DNA of 64,000 nucleotides from an uncultured Bacteroidales bacterium (GTDB taxonomy: Bacteria; Bacteroidota; Bacteroidia; Bacteroidales; P3), in NCBI GenBank assembly GCA_937901525.1, contig CALDHX010000012.1, positions 1 through 64,000 on the forward strand, written 5' to 3'. Of the stretch, positions 1 to 9,044 are shown piece after piece. Under the pieces are notes generated by a model. The model had not been told where the DNA came from. It saw only the letters and a list, made by a program, of their open reading frames with translations, and made no database searches. Positions within the stretch are counted from its first letter, which is position 1. The number at the start of each line of letters is the position of its first letter. The position numbers and the translations under genes are program-made.

Positions 1-753
1 TTTTTTAGCTGCATTTAATATTACTTCTAAACCTTGTGCATGTCCAATTATTCCTCCGTAAAAAAGTATGAAGTCTTCTGTTGAATAATTGTTTTCTTCT
101 CTCCAAACATTCTTTTCTATGTTTTTGTTTACATCGTAAAAGTTTATGTCTACGCCATTCTTTAACCAGTATACTTTTTTATTAGGAAATCTTTCTGAGA
201 TATTGTTTACTATTCCTTGTGTCTGTCCGCTGATTAAGGCTGCTTTACGATAACAAAATTCTTCTAACTTTGTTGCCATTGAAAGAAGGGTTTTATTGGT
301 TATTATGCCTAATTTCTCTGCACTTTCTGGCCATAGGTCTGATACGTTAAATAGTAATTTTGCTCCTTTAAGTTTTGCAAGTAGGTAAGCTGTTATTCCA
401 AGAAATAAAGGAGGACTTTCTACCATTAAAACGTCTTGTTTTTTTAATTTAAACGCTCCTATGAAAAACGCTGTTATTACAAATGAAAAATAATTTAGTA
501 ATCGAGAGATTATAGACTTGGATTGAGAAACGTAAATCCATGCTCTATGAATTTTTAGTTCGTTAAGTGTTTCCTTACAGTAGCATTTGCCTTTGTAGTT
601 TTCGTGAATTTTCATTTGTGGATAGTTAGGCATTGCGGTTAATACGCTTACATCTATTCCGTTTTTTTGTAAACGTAGAGCAAGCTCATACAATCTGTTT
701 TGTGGTGCACCAATTTCTGGTGGAAAATATTGTGTTAGTATTAGTAATTTCAT
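1..753 (-). CDS. Glycosyltransferase family 4, partial (C-terminus beyond left edge)
   Basis: The first 251 codons of a gene read leftwards from an ATG at 753 with no stop before the window edge. The start MKLLILTQYFPPEIGAPQNR is typical of GT4 (GT-B fold) enzymes of the WcaI/WbuB type. About residues 120-130 (PPLFLGITAYLL), 145-150 (SDLWPES) and 205-212 (LKNGVDINF) match the conserved N-terminal domain and linker of this family. The nucleotide-sugar-binding C-terminal domain lies outside the window. It follows the TPR gene by 10 bases on the same strand, so yicC, the TPR gene and this gene are probably one transcript. Role inferred: cytoplasmic sugar transfer during capsule or O-antigen assembly; donor and acceptor cannot be read. 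Confidence 0.88.
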   Translation of the reverse strand, partial: MKLLILTQYFPPEIGAPQNRLYELALRLQKNGIDVSVLTAMPNYPQMKIHENYKGKCYCKETLNELKIHRAWIYVSQSKSIISRLLNYFSFVITAFFIGAFKLKKQDVLMVESPPLFLGITAYLLAKLKGAKLLFNVSDLWPESAEKLGIITNKTLLSMATKLEEFCYRKAALISGQTQGIVNNISERFPNKKVYWLKNGVDINFYDVNKNIEKNVWREENNYSTEDFILFYGGIIGHAQGLEVILNAAKK

Positions 754-763
754 GTTTTCTTAA

Positions 764-2560
764 TTATAATTCGCTTAGAAGTTTTCTTGCTTCTATTACA
801 TAAATGCTATTTGGGTAATCAATAATTATTTTTTCTAATGTTTCTTTCGCTAATGAGATTTCTTTTGTTTGGTTTAGGTATATATCACTAAGAATGTATA
901 AAGCGTCATCGGCTGTTAGCTCATAAGGATATTTTTTTAAGGATTCTTTTAAATATTCTTTTGCTTGTTCAAATTCTTTTTCAAGAATACTTATTTCTGC
1001 TCGTAAAATTAAAACTTCATCAAATAAAGGGTGATATAGATATGAACTATTTATAGAGTCTAAGTATTGTTTTGCAAGTGATAAGTTGTTGTATTCTATT
1101 TCTTTTTCTGCATTTGCGAATAGTCTAAGTCCGTTATAAGTACTGTCTTGATCAATATTCTCGTCTATGAGTATGCTATAACTCATCGCATCATTTGCAA
1201 TAAGTTTTGTTGTTGAAGAGCGTAGAGCTTTAAATTGTGATAAGGCCCAAGGTATTTCATTGTTGTAGTAAGAAAATAAGGCTTTCAAAAGTTTTGCTTC
1301 ATCTGCTAAATAACTATTTTTACAATCTTGTTCTACTTGTGAGCAATAAAGACTTGCTTGCCACATATCGCCATATCTATCGTAGATTTTTGCAAGTAGC
1401 AACTTTATTTCTCCTTTTTGATTCGTAGAAAATCCTTTGTTTATAGCTTCTTCTAACATATCAACTGCTTCTTGTGGTTTGTTTATGTGAAAAGCAAAGA
1501 AATTTCCCATTTGTAAGATTATTTCAAAAGTTTCTTTTGAAAAAGAAAATTCTTTAAAGAAAGCCATGAAATCAGCTTCTAATCTATTGAAATCACTTTC
1601 TGATTTTATTGGCTTTTCAATAAATTGTTTGTAAGAAAGAGAAAGAGATAAGGCTCTACATTTTTGGTAAAAAGCACTTTCTTTGCCTTTTTTTAACATA
1701 TAGTTTACGGCTTTTAACGCATAATCAAGATTGTTAGAATTAAGCATATCTTCTCCAAAACTAAGCATTGTTGCTCCACTTCCTTCTTCAAATTTATTGT
1801 CTATTTGTTTTATTAATTCGAATGATTTATCGTATTGTTTTGTTTGATTGTATAACCATACTCCAAATTGAGCAAAATATGGATTATTTTTGTTTTTCTT
1901 CCAATAAGACTCCCATTCTTGTTCTATAATTGGTGATACATCTTGATTGTTTGTGATAATGCCTAAGATATTTACTTCTATTTGTCTTATAGCTTTAGGG
2001 TTGAGTTCTAATTGTGTTAAATATTCTTTTGCAATGTTTTGGTAGTCTCCTTCTTGTAAGAAAATATTGCTCAATTGCCAAGTATAAGCTGTGTTATCAA
2101 AGATAAGCTCCCTTCCTTTCAAAAATACTGATTTGGCTTCTGCCCAATGTCTTTTTGAAATGAATTCATTGCCCAACGATTGTATATCGGAATTATTTGC
2201 TTTTAATGAAGAAAGTATGTTCTTGAATAGTTTGTCTTTCTTATTTTTTTGATTTGTTTGTTCATATAGTAGGTATAAAGCGACTTTTACTCTATAATCT
2301 TCGGGGAATTGTTTGAATGCTTTTTTTAAATACGATTCAGCTTCTTTGTCTTCTCCAATTTCTAAAAGACAATCGCTGACAAAAAGATAAAGGTCTATGT
2401 TATTTTTATTTTGTTTGATGAATTCTTTATACATATCTATTGCTGCATTTACTTCTCCTTTGTTTTTTAGCATTTTCGCTTGCTCCAACTCAATTGGAGT
2501 TTGAGAATAAAGGGTTGTAAATGTCAATAATAAAATTATTATAAAGAAAATTTGTTTCAT
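764..2560 (-). CDS. Secreted TPR-repeat protein
   Basis: 598 residues with an N-terminal signal peptide (hydrophobic residues 4-17, probable cleavage after LYSQ), then helical repeats throughout. Clear TPR-like units lie near residues 22-90 (NKGEVNAAIDMYKEFI, ALYLLYEQ region) and near 495-598 (LAKQYLDSI, FEQAKEYLKESLKKYP, LAKETLEKIIIDYP). No catalytic motif was seen. The start ATG overlaps the yicC stop by one base (TAATG), so translation is probably coupled. A periplasmic scaffold, similar in style to the TPR proteins of Bacteroidota envelope systems, is likely, but no partner can be named. Confidence 0.8.
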   Translation of the reverse strand: MKQIFFIIILLLTFTTLYSQTPIELEQAKMLKNKGEVNAAIDMYKEFIKQNKNNIDLYLFVSDCLLEIGEDKEAESYLKKAFKQFPEDYRVKVALYLLYEQTNQKNKKDKLFKNILSSLKANNSDIQSLGNEFISKRHWAEAKSVFLKGRELIFDNTAYTWQLSNIFLQEGDYQNIAKEYLTQLELNPKAIRQIEVNILGIITNNQDVSPIIEQEWESYWKKNKNNPYFAQFGVWLYNQTKQYDKSFELIKQIDNKFEEGSGATMLSFGEDMLNSNNLDYALKAVNYMLKKGKESAFYQKCRALSLSLSYKQFIEKPIKSESDFNRLEADFMAFFKEFSFSKETFEIILQMGNFFAFHINKPQEAVDMLEEAINKGFSTNQKGEIKLLLAKIYDRYGDMWQASLYCSQVEQDCKNSYLADEAKLLKALFSYYNNEIPWALSQFKALRSSTTKLIANDAMSYSILIDENIDQDSTYNGLRLFANAEKEIEYNNLSLAKQYLDSINSSYLYHPLFDEVLILRAEISILEKEFEQAKEYLKESLKKYPYELTADDALYILSDIYLNQTKEISLAKETLEKIIIDYPNSIYVIEARKLLSEL

Positions 2561-3432
2561 TATAATATATTAGCTAATTGTTCTTTTATTTTTTCTAATT
2601 CGTCTTTCATTTTGACAACTATTGTCTGTATGTCAGCATTGTTAGCCTTAGAACCAAGGGTATTTATTTCACGTCCAATTTCCTGAGATATGAACCCTAA
2701 TTTTTTCCCTTGATTGATTTCTTTGTCCATACATTGTTTGAAGTATTCAAGGTGTTGAGACAGTCTGACTTTTTCTTCGGTTATGTCAAGTTTTTCAAGG
2801 TAATAAATCATTTCTTGTTCTAAACGATTTTCGTTTATTTCTTCTATTGATAGTTCTTTTAACTTTGAGGTGAGTTTGGCTTTGATTTTGTTACAGCGTT
2901 CTTCTTCATAAATTTCTACTTCTTTGAGAAGCGTTGCTATAATATTGATTCTTTCTATAAAGTCTTTCTCTAATATTGCCCCTTCTGTTATTCGGTAATC
3001 ATTAAACCCAATAAGTGCTTCCTTTATCATAGAAAGAAATTTTGTTTTTTCTTCTTCTGATAGTTCGCTTTCTGTTTCGCTATTTCTAATTTCTGGGAGT
3101 GATAAAATATATTCAAACAATCTATCTGTGTTTGCACCTACTTCATTTGCTAATTGATGCAATTGTTGATATGTTTGTTTGACTAAGTCTTCGTTTATTT
3201 TGTTTATTGGTAATTCTTTGTTGTTTTCAATTGTTATACAGCAATCTACTTTGCCTTTTATTACAGATTCAAGGAGTATATTCCTAATATCTAACTCTAA
3301 TTCTCTCCATTTTGAAGGAATTTTTACACTTGCGTCAAATTGTTTGCTGTTTAGCGATTTTATTTCTACTTTTAAAATTTGGTTTTCTATTTCTACTGAG
3401 GCTTTTCCAAAGCCAGTCATTGATTTTATCAT
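2560..3432 (-). CDS. yicC: YicC-family endoribonuclease
   Basis: 290 residues, the usual length for YicC. The N-terminus MIKSMTGFGKASVE is the family signature, and the C-terminal DUF1732 region (from about residue 240, GKKLGFISQEIGREINTLGSKAN) is intact, followed by a coiled coil. E. coli YicC is a stress-linked endoribonuclease that promotes sRNA decay; the role here is taken from the family. It is the first gene of a minus-strand operon and diverges from the metallopeptidase gene at 3559. A TAnnTTTG box on the minus strand at 3473-3466 is a plausible promoter. Confidence 0.9.
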   Translation of the reverse strand: MIKSMTGFGKASVEIENQILKVEIKSLNSKQFDASVKIPSKWRELELDIRNILLESVIKGKVDCCITIENNKELPINKINEDLVKQTYQQLHQLANEVGANTDRLFEYILSLPEIRNSETESELSEEEKTKFLSMIKEALIGFNDYRITEGAILEKDFIERINIIATLLKEVEIYEEERCNKIKAKLTSKLKELSIEEINENRLEQEMIYYLEKLDITEEKVRLSQHLEYFKQCMDKEINQGKKLGFISQEIGREINTLGSKANNADIQTIVVKMKDELEKIKEQLANIL

Positions 3433-3465
3433 AAAAAAGTATTGAATTAGTTTAAAATATTAGCG

Positions 3466-3534
3466 CAAAAATACAAAAACCTTTTCTTTATTCGTTTAAT
3501 TAAACGATAAATCAAACAAAAATTATTATTTTTG
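3466..3534. promoter_or_regulatory. Divergent promoter region with a 16-bp palindrome
   Basis: Two -7 type boxes face away from each other: TATTTTTG on the minus strand (3473-3466, for yicC) and TATTTTTG on the plus strand (3527-3534, for the metallopeptidase operon). Midway lies the perfect palindrome TCGTTTAATTAAACGA (3492-3507), 18 bases from one box and 19 from the other, so it occupies the -33 position of both. No good TTTG -33 box is present on either side. A shared operator is an inference from geometry. Confidence 0.5.
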
Positions 3535-3558
3535 CTTTTTAAAATAAAATAAAACGAT

Positions 3559-4233
3559 ATGTATATAGTAGTATTTGTAGCATTGATGCTTTTAAGTATG
3601 ATTGTTTCATACAGATTAAATTCAAAGTTTAAGCAATATTCTAAGATACAACTACAAGGTAACTTAACGGGGAAAGATATTGCAGAAATAATGTTGAAAA
3701 ATCATGATGTATTAGATGTAAGTGTGCAATGTACAGAAGGATTTTTGACAGATCACTATGATCCTACTCGAAAAATAATTAATTTATCGAAGGAGGTGTA
3801 TTATGGCAATAATATTTCTGCTGCAGCTGTTGCCGCACATGAGACAGGTCATGCAATACAACACGCAGAAGCATATTCGTGGTTAACTCTTCGTACAAAA
3901 TTGGTTCCAATCGTTAATTTCTCTTCAAGATGGATAACTTGGATACTTTTAGCTGGTGTATTATTAATAAATGTCTTTCCAAATTTACTTCTAATAGGCA
4001 TAATTTTATTTGCAACTACAACTTTATTTAGCTTTGTTACATTGCCAGTTGAAATAAATGCGTCAAGTCGTGCTATAAATTGGTTAGAAAATGTTGTTAC
4101 TTATGAACAATTACCAAAAGCAAAACATGCTTTAAAATTAGCAGCCTATACATACGTAATAGCAGCTTTATCATCTTTGGCTACTCTATTACATTATGTA
4201 ATGATATTTTTAGGAAATAGTGATGAGGATTAA
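3559..4233 (+). CDS. Membrane zinc metallopeptidase (YugP/DUF2268-type neutral protease family)
   Basis: 224 residues. An N-terminal membrane helix (about 1-17) is followed by a soluble segment with the zinc site H94-E95-T-G-H98 (AAHETGHAIQHAE) and two further hydrophobic segments (about 125-165 and 190-218). This is the layout of the YugP-like zinc metallopeptidases found widely in Bacteroidota. The substrate is unknown for the family. It is the first gene of a long plus-strand operon and has a TATTTTTG box 25 bases upstream of its ATG. The ten-base gap to the PASTA gene suggests co-transcription. Confidence 0.85.
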   Translation: MYIVVFVALMLLSMIVSYRLNSKFKQYSKIQLQGNLTGKDIAEIMLKNHDVLDVSVQCTEGFLTDHYDPTRKIINLSKEVYYGNNISAAAVAAHETGHAIQHAEAYSWLTLRTKLVPIVNFSSRWITWILLAGVLLINVFPNLLLIGIILFATTTLFSFVTLPVEINASSRAINWLENVVTYEQLPKAKHALKLAAYTYVIAALSSLATLLHYVMIFLGNSDED

Positions 4234-4243
4234 AAAATAAGCT

Positions 4244-5086
4244 ATGGCATTTAAAGATTTTTTTAAAAGTAAAACCTTTTTTATCCACTTAGGATTAATA
4301 TTAGGTAGTTTTTTCGTTTTATTATTGTTAGTTTTTTTATCATTAAAAATTTACACTCGCCATGGGAAAGAATACATTGTTCCAGATATAAGTGGTAAAT
4401 TAATACAAGAGATAGAAAAAATGGAAGAAATGGAACCATTTAATGTAGTAATTATTGATTCTATTTTTCAAGAAGATACTCCTTCAGGAACAATTTTAAG
4501 TCAAGAGCCTATAGCAAGTTCTAAGGCTAAAAAAGGAAGAAAAATATATTTGACTATTGCATCTTTTTCAGGAGATGAGGTTGAGATGCCTTCATGTATA
4601 GATATGAGTTTGAAATTAGCAGTTCAAACATTAACAGATATTGGACTTAGAATAGGTAATATTAATTTTGTACAAGGAGATATTCCAAACATTGTTGTTG
4701 CCCAAAAACAAAATGGAAAACCAATAAAAAAATACACCAAAGTTACAAGAGGAGAAATTATGGATCTTGTTGTGGAAATGACAGAATCAGAAACTACAAC
4801 CAATATGCCAGATATTTTAGGTAAAACAGAAGAAGAAGCAGAGAAGATGTTGTGGGCCGCTGGCTTAAATGTAGGCAAGAAAGAATTTGAAGGCAAAAAA
4901 GAAAAATATCATTCAAGAGTTGTAAGTTATCAACCTACATTTCAGGGTCTAACATTAGGAACAACCGTTTCTTTGTATTTTGTTAATGACACAAAGAATA
5001 ATTATAAAAAATTAAAAAGAGACTTTGAAGAACAATTGATTTTAGAACAAAGTCAATTTGAAGAATGGGAAGAAGTAATAGAATAG
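4244..5086 (+). CDS. PASTA-domain membrane protein
   Basis: 280 residues with one transmembrane helix near 13-37 and three consecutive PASTA-like domains: about 45-108 (VPDISGKLIQEIEKM), 110-182 (MPSCIDMSLKLAVQTLTDIG) and 186-252 (MPDILGKTEEEAEKMLWAAG). PASTA domains bind cell-wall fragments in Ser/Thr kinases and PBPs, but there is no kinase or transpeptidase part. Short PASTA proteins of this kind are common in Bacteroidota next to rluD, as here. The acidic C-terminal tail (EEQLILEQSQFEEWEEVIE) is unusual. The function is not established. Confidence 0.85.
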   Translation: MAFKDFFKSKTFFIHLGLILGSFFVLLLLVFLSLKIYTRHGKEYIVPDISGKLIQEIEKMEEMEPFNVVIIDSIFQEDTPSGTILSQEPIASSKAKKGRKIYLTIASFSGDEVEMPSCIDMSLKLAVQTLTDIGLRIGNINFVQGDIPNIVVAQKQNGKPIKKYTKVTRGEIMDLVVEMTESETTTNMPDILGKTEEEAEKMLWAAGLNVGKKEFEGKKEKYHSRVVSYQPTFQGLTLGTTVSLYFVNDTKNNYKKLKRDFEEQLILEQSQFEEWEEVIE

Positions 5087-5103
5087 TTCAAACAACATTA
5101 CGT

Positions 5104-6981
5104 ATGAAACGAATTGCCTTAATATTAATTTTGCTATTGCAAACAACGTTTCAAATAAAAGCACAATTCATTTTGGTTCCGTCTTCGCATGCAACTAAAA
5201 TAGAAACAAAAAAAAGTGATATAGTAAACTATAATCAATTGCCGTTCATAGATGATTTTTCTAATTATAATGGATTGCCAAATCAATCAAAGTGGCAATC
5301 TGTGAATGCAATGGTAAATAATAACTATCAATTTAATCCACCAACAATAGGCGTTGTTACCTTAGATGCTATTGATGCCTATGGGAAACTTTATCCTTAT
5401 GCAAATTCCTCAAACTTTGAAGCAGACACACTTTTGTCGCAACCAATTAGGTTAGATTCTATAATATCATCTACAAGACAAAAATTATCAAAAGGAGATT
5501 CGATATATTTTAGTTTTTATGTTCAACCAGGGGGAGGAAGTGGACAACCATGGGAAACAATAGCCTCTTCACCATCTTCTTCTGATTCTTTAATATTAGA
5601 ATTTTATACTCAAGAGGGTTGGCAACGAGTATGGGCAATGGGAGGTCTTCCATTAGACACCTTATTTGCACAAGAAAACGCATATTATAAATATGTAATG
5701 ATACCAATAGTAGAGGATAAATATTTTATAAAAGATTTTCGTTTTCGTTTTCGTAATATAGCCTCATTAAACAATAATCCTCAGACAGCATATATTGGAA
5801 ATTGCGACCAATGGAATATAGATTATGTATATATTGATAAAGATAGGAGGATAGAAGATACAACCCGAAGAGAATTAGCCTTTGTAGATAGAGCTCCATC
5901 TATGTTAAAACATTATCAATCTATGCCTGCAAATCAATATATTGTAGATGAAATGGCAGATAGCTTACAAATAAAAATAGTAAATCTGTATTCAGAACCG
6001 TTAAGCTCAATATATAAATACTATATAAAAGATCAAGCGGGAAATCTTCTTCACACTTATGACGGAGGATTTGAAAATATAAATCCCTATATAATGAATA
6101 ATTCTTATCAAAGTGCAGTATCTCATGCTCGTCCTTTGGTTAATTATGATTTTAATTTACTATCTTCTTGGCAATCTTTTGTTATTACTCATACGATAAA
6201 AGAAGGAGTTGGTCAAGACGTACTTTCAGCTAACGATACAATAGAATTTGTACAAAAATTTGAAAATTATTTTGCATACGATGATGGTAGTGCAGAAAAT
6301 GGCATAGGAGTAGAACCTATTTCAGGCTCTCATTTAGCAGTATCTTATCATCTAAATCAAGCAGATACACTTACCGCAGTAGATATTTATTTTAATTCCT
6401 CCCTAAACGAAGCAAATCTTAAATCATTTTATATTTGTGTTTGGAAATCCATAAATAAAATACCAGTAGAGTTAATATATAAATCAGAAAAGCTAACACC
6501 AATAAGTGATAGTCTAAATAAATTCGTAAGATTTGAATTAGAAGAAGCTATATTTTTGGAACAAGGGGATTTTTCTCTCAGTTTGCAAACGAAAGGTAAT
6601 GATTATTTGAATATAGGATTTGATAGAAATACAAATTCATCTCAATATACATATTCAAAAACAGGGGTAAATTGGGAACAATCCTTTCTTTCTGGCTCTG
6701 TAATGATGCGTCCATATTTTGGATATAAAGCCTTAGTAGGATTAGATGAGCAAAACAAAGTCTTAGACTTTAATTTCTATCCAAATCCTACCTCGTCAAA
6801 AATATTTTTTCAAGGCATTTCAAATGCAGAAAAACAAATATTGGATATAAGTGGACGATTATTGATTTCTACTTTTGAAAATCAAATAGATATTTCATAT
6901 TTAAAACAAGGAGTTTATATTCTAAGAGTAGAAAACGAAGAAGGAATTGTTGAAACAAGAAAAATTGTAAAAACAAAGTAA
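5104..6981 (+). CDS. Secreted protein with type IX secretion C-terminal sorting domain
   Basis: The chosen start at 5104 gives a clean signal peptide (MKRIALILILLLQTTFQIKAQ); an in-frame ATG at 5065 would overlap the previous gene and lengthen the leader, so it is less likely. The last 70 or so residues form a T9SS type A sorting domain: FNFYPNPTSSKIFF, an IDISGRL-like strand, then LKQGVYILRVE and a lysine-rich end. The body (about 40-550) has beta-rich segments with no recognised catalytic motif. It is predicted to cross the outer membrane through the type IX system. The stop overlaps the rluD start by one base, so it is in the same operon. Confidence 0.85.
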   Translation: MKRIALILILLLQTTFQIKAQFILVPSSHATKIETKKSDIVNYNQLPFIDDFSNYNGLPNQSKWQSVNAMVNNNYQFNPPTIGVVTLDAIDAYGKLYPYANSSNFEADTLLSQPIRLDSIISSTRQKLSKGDSIYFSFYVQPGGGSGQPWETIASSPSSSDSLILEFYTQEGWQRVWAMGGLPLDTLFAQENAYYKYVMIPIVEDKYFIKDFRFRFRNIASLNNNPQTAYIGNCDQWNIDYVYIDKDRRIEDTTRRELAFVDRAPSMLKHYQSMPANQYIVDEMADSLQIKIVNLYSEPLSSIYKYYIKDQAGNLLHTYDGGFENINPYIMNNSYQSAVSHARPLVNYDFNLLSSWQSFVITHTIKEGVGQDVLSANDTIEFVQKFENYFAYDDGSAENGIGVEPISGSHLAVSYHLNQADTLTAVDIYFNSSLNEANLKSFYICVWKSINKIPVELIYKSEKLTPISDSLNKFVRFELEEAIFLEQGDFSLSLQTKGNDYLNIGFDRNTNSSQYTYSKTGVNWEQSFLSGSVMMRPYFGYKALVGLDEQNKVLDFNFYPNPTSSKIFFQGISNAEKQILDISGRLLISTFENQIDISYLKQGVYILRVENEEGIVETRKIVKTK

Positions 6982-8003
6982 TGCAAGAAGAACAAAATAT
7001 ACAAGAAGAACAAGAATTATACGAGAATTATAGAGTTGTAGTAGATAAAGGACAAAGTCTTTTAAGAATTGACAAATATCTTGTAGATAGAATAGAAGGT
7101 GCTTCACGAAATAAAATACAATTAGCGATAAAAGCCGATTGTGTAAAGGTGAATGACAAAACTGTAAAGGTTAATTATAGGGTAAAACCGGGAGATTTAA
7201 TTCAAGTATTCCTTACAACCGAACCACGAGAAATAGAAATCATACCTCAAAATATTCCAATTGATATTGTTTATGAGGACGAAGATGTGATAGTAGTTAA
7301 TAAACCGGCTTCAATGGTAGTGCATCCAGGTTACGGAAATTACACTTCTACACTTCTTAATGCATTAACATATCATTTTCAACAGAATGAATCAAGTGAA
7401 GTAAAGCCTTTGCTTGTTCATCGTATAGATAAAGACACTACGGGGTTGCTTTTAGTTGCTAAAAACGAATATGCACAAACCTTTTTAGCAAAACAATTCT
7501 TTGATCACACAACAGAAAGAAAATATACTGCACTTGTATGGGGTGATTTAAAGGAAGAAGAAGGAACAATTGAAGGAAACATTGGTCGAAGTCTAAAAGA
7601 TAGAAAAATAATGGCGGTTTTCCCTGATGGTGATTATGGAAAAACAGCAATAACTCATTGGAAAGTTTTAAAAAGATTTGGATATGTTACCTTGGTTGAA
7701 TGTCAATTAGAAACAGGACGTACACATCAAATTCGTGCACACATGCGTTATGTTGGACATCCTTTGTTTGCAGATGCTACATACGGAGGAGACCAAATTC
7801 TTAAAGGCACTACATTTAGTAAATATAAACAATTCATCAATAATTGTTTTCAAATAATTTCTCGTCAAGCACTTCATGCTACTACAATAGGATTTCTTCA
7901 CCCAACAAAACTTGAAAGAATGAATTTTAGTAGCACTTTGCCACAAGATATGAAAGATGTGATTGAGAAATGGGAAGCCTACACAACTGCTAATAAACAA
8001 TAG
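6981..8003 (+). CDS. rluD: RluD/RluA-family 23S rRNA pseudouridine synthase
   Basis: 340 residues: an N-terminal S4 RNA-binding domain (about 25-85, LRIDKYLVDRIEGASRNKIQ) and the RluA catalytic domain with HRIDKDTTGLLLVAKN near 143-158, whose second Asp is the catalytic residue, followed by GRTHQIRAHM near 249-258. It converts uridines to pseudouridine in 23S rRNA in the family. The ATG overlaps the previous stop (TAATG). The acidic N-terminal tail of about 20 residues (MQEEQNIQEEQELYENY) is longer than in E. coli RluD. Confidence 0.93.
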   Translation: MQEEQNIQEEQELYENYRVVVDKGQSLLRIDKYLVDRIEGASRNKIQLAIKADCVKVNDKTVKVNYRVKPGDLIQVFLTTEPREIEIIPQNIPIDIVYEDEDVIVVNKPASMVVHPGYGNYTSTLLNALTYHFQQNESSEVKPLLVHRIDKDTTGLLLVAKNEYAQTFLAKQFFDHTTERKYTALVWGDLKEEEGTIEGNIGRSLKDRKIMAVFPDGDYGKTAITHWKVLKRFGYVTLVECQLETGRTHQIRAHMRYVGHPLFADATYGGDQILKGTTFSKYKQFINNCFQIISRQALHATTIGFLHPTKLERMNFSSTLPQDMKDVIEKWEAYTTANKQ

Positions 8004-8006
8004 ATT

Positions 8007-9041
8007 ATGCGAAATAAAGAGTTAAGAAAATATTTCTTTGAAAAAAAAATTTTTTTCTTTGTTTTTTTAATTTTTTTCTTTGTTTCTTGTCAAAAAAACA
8101 AAGAGTTAGAAAGTGTTCATATACAACGATTTGAGCAAGCGTTATTTTCTGCAAATAAAAGCAAAGACATAGACAAATATCTTTTTAGCATAGAGGAGCA
8201 ATACGCACCGATGTTTGCTACAAGTCTTAAAAATACAGAATATCTCAATGTTGTCAAAGAGTTTATTAAAGACAAAGAGATGAATAATGCATACAATATT
8301 GTTAAAACTCAATATCCAGATTTAAAAAAATTGGAAGAAGAACTTTCAATTGCCTTGTATGAAATAAAACAAATAAAGCAAGATAGTATCAAACCTAAGA
8401 TATATACCCTAATGATAGGTCCTGCTGAATATTCACAAGCGTTTCAAAACAGAATTTTAGTATATCCTGAATTTAGTGCGATAAGTCTTGACATTTATTC
8501 AATAGAAAAACTCTCCAATCACCCTTATTACAAAACCATTCCTCAATATATGTACTCTGCCTTAGGTAAAGAAAATATTGCTTCTCATTATGTGAATACA
8601 TATCTTAAAGAAATAACTTTTAGAGATACGCCTTTGCAAAGTTTAAATCCAGAGGCAACTCTTTTAGATTGCATAATAGAAGAAGGAAAGTATTTATATG
8701 CTACTCAAATCATTTTGCCAGAAAAATCTTTAAACTATATTTTAGATTATACCAAAGAACAAATGCAGTGGGTTGAGAAAAATGAGGCAAATATTTGGTC
8801 TTATATAATAGAAAATCAACTATTATACAACAAAGACAGAACAAAATATCTTCATTTGATAGCACCAGGTCCATCAACAAAAAACATAGCAAATTCTCCT
8901 GCAAGGATTGGAAATTACATTGGTTACAAGATAGTGTATTCTTATATGGAAGAAAATTCTATTACGATAGATAGTTTATTCCATACATACGATTCACAAC
9001 TTATATTGCAACAATCAAAATACAAACCTAAAAAACAATAA
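8007..9041 (+). CDS. gldB: GldB-family gliding/T9SS-associated lipoprotein
   Basis: 344 residues with a very Phe-rich signal segment (residues 10-27) ending in a lipobox, FFVSC28. The C-terminal half carries the GldB pattern: WSYIIENQLLYNKD, then INSPARIGNYIGYKIVYSYM-like residues (here ANSPARIGNYIGYKIVYSYM). GldB is an outer-membrane lipoprotein needed for gliding in Flavobacterium; in Bacteroidales its role is less clear, and it may serve the secretion or stability of T9SS parts. A T9SS cargo lies two genes upstream. The coding region for the signal peptide holds A9T7 and a 32-base string repeated elsewhere in the window. Confidence 0.78.
   Translation: MRNKELRKYFFEKKIFFFVFLIFFFVSCQKNKELESVHIQRFEQALFSANKSKDIDKYLFSIEEQYAPMFATSLKNTEYLNVVKEFIKDKEMNNAYNIVKTQYPDLKKLEEELSIALYEIKQIKQDSIKPKIYTLMIGPAEYSQAFQNRILVYPEFSAISLDIYSIEKLSNHPYYKTIPQYMYSALGKENIASHYVNTYLKEITFRDTPLQSLNPEATLLDCIIEEGKYLYATQIILPEKSLNYILDYTKEQMQWVEKNEANIWSYIIENQLLYNKDRTKYLHLIAPGPSTKNIANSPARIGNYIGYKIVYSYMEENSITIDSLFHTYDSQLILQQSKYKPKKQ
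8050..8103. repeat. AT-rich CTTTG/CAAAG element, copy a
   Basis: A run of T blocks punctuated by CTTTG, ending in the dyad CTTTGTTT ... AAACAAAG. Bases 8051-8082 are identical to 22971-23002 (32 bases). This copy lies inside the signal-peptide codons of the gldB-like gene. Related elements occur at 22971, 30662 and 50158. Confidence 0.5.
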
Positions 9042-9044
9042 ATT

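Noticed and set aside
8041..8057. A9T7 tract in the gldB-like gene as a phase-variation switch
   Set aside because: Possible in principle, but the genome is rich in such runs and the frame is intact; nothing supports variation.
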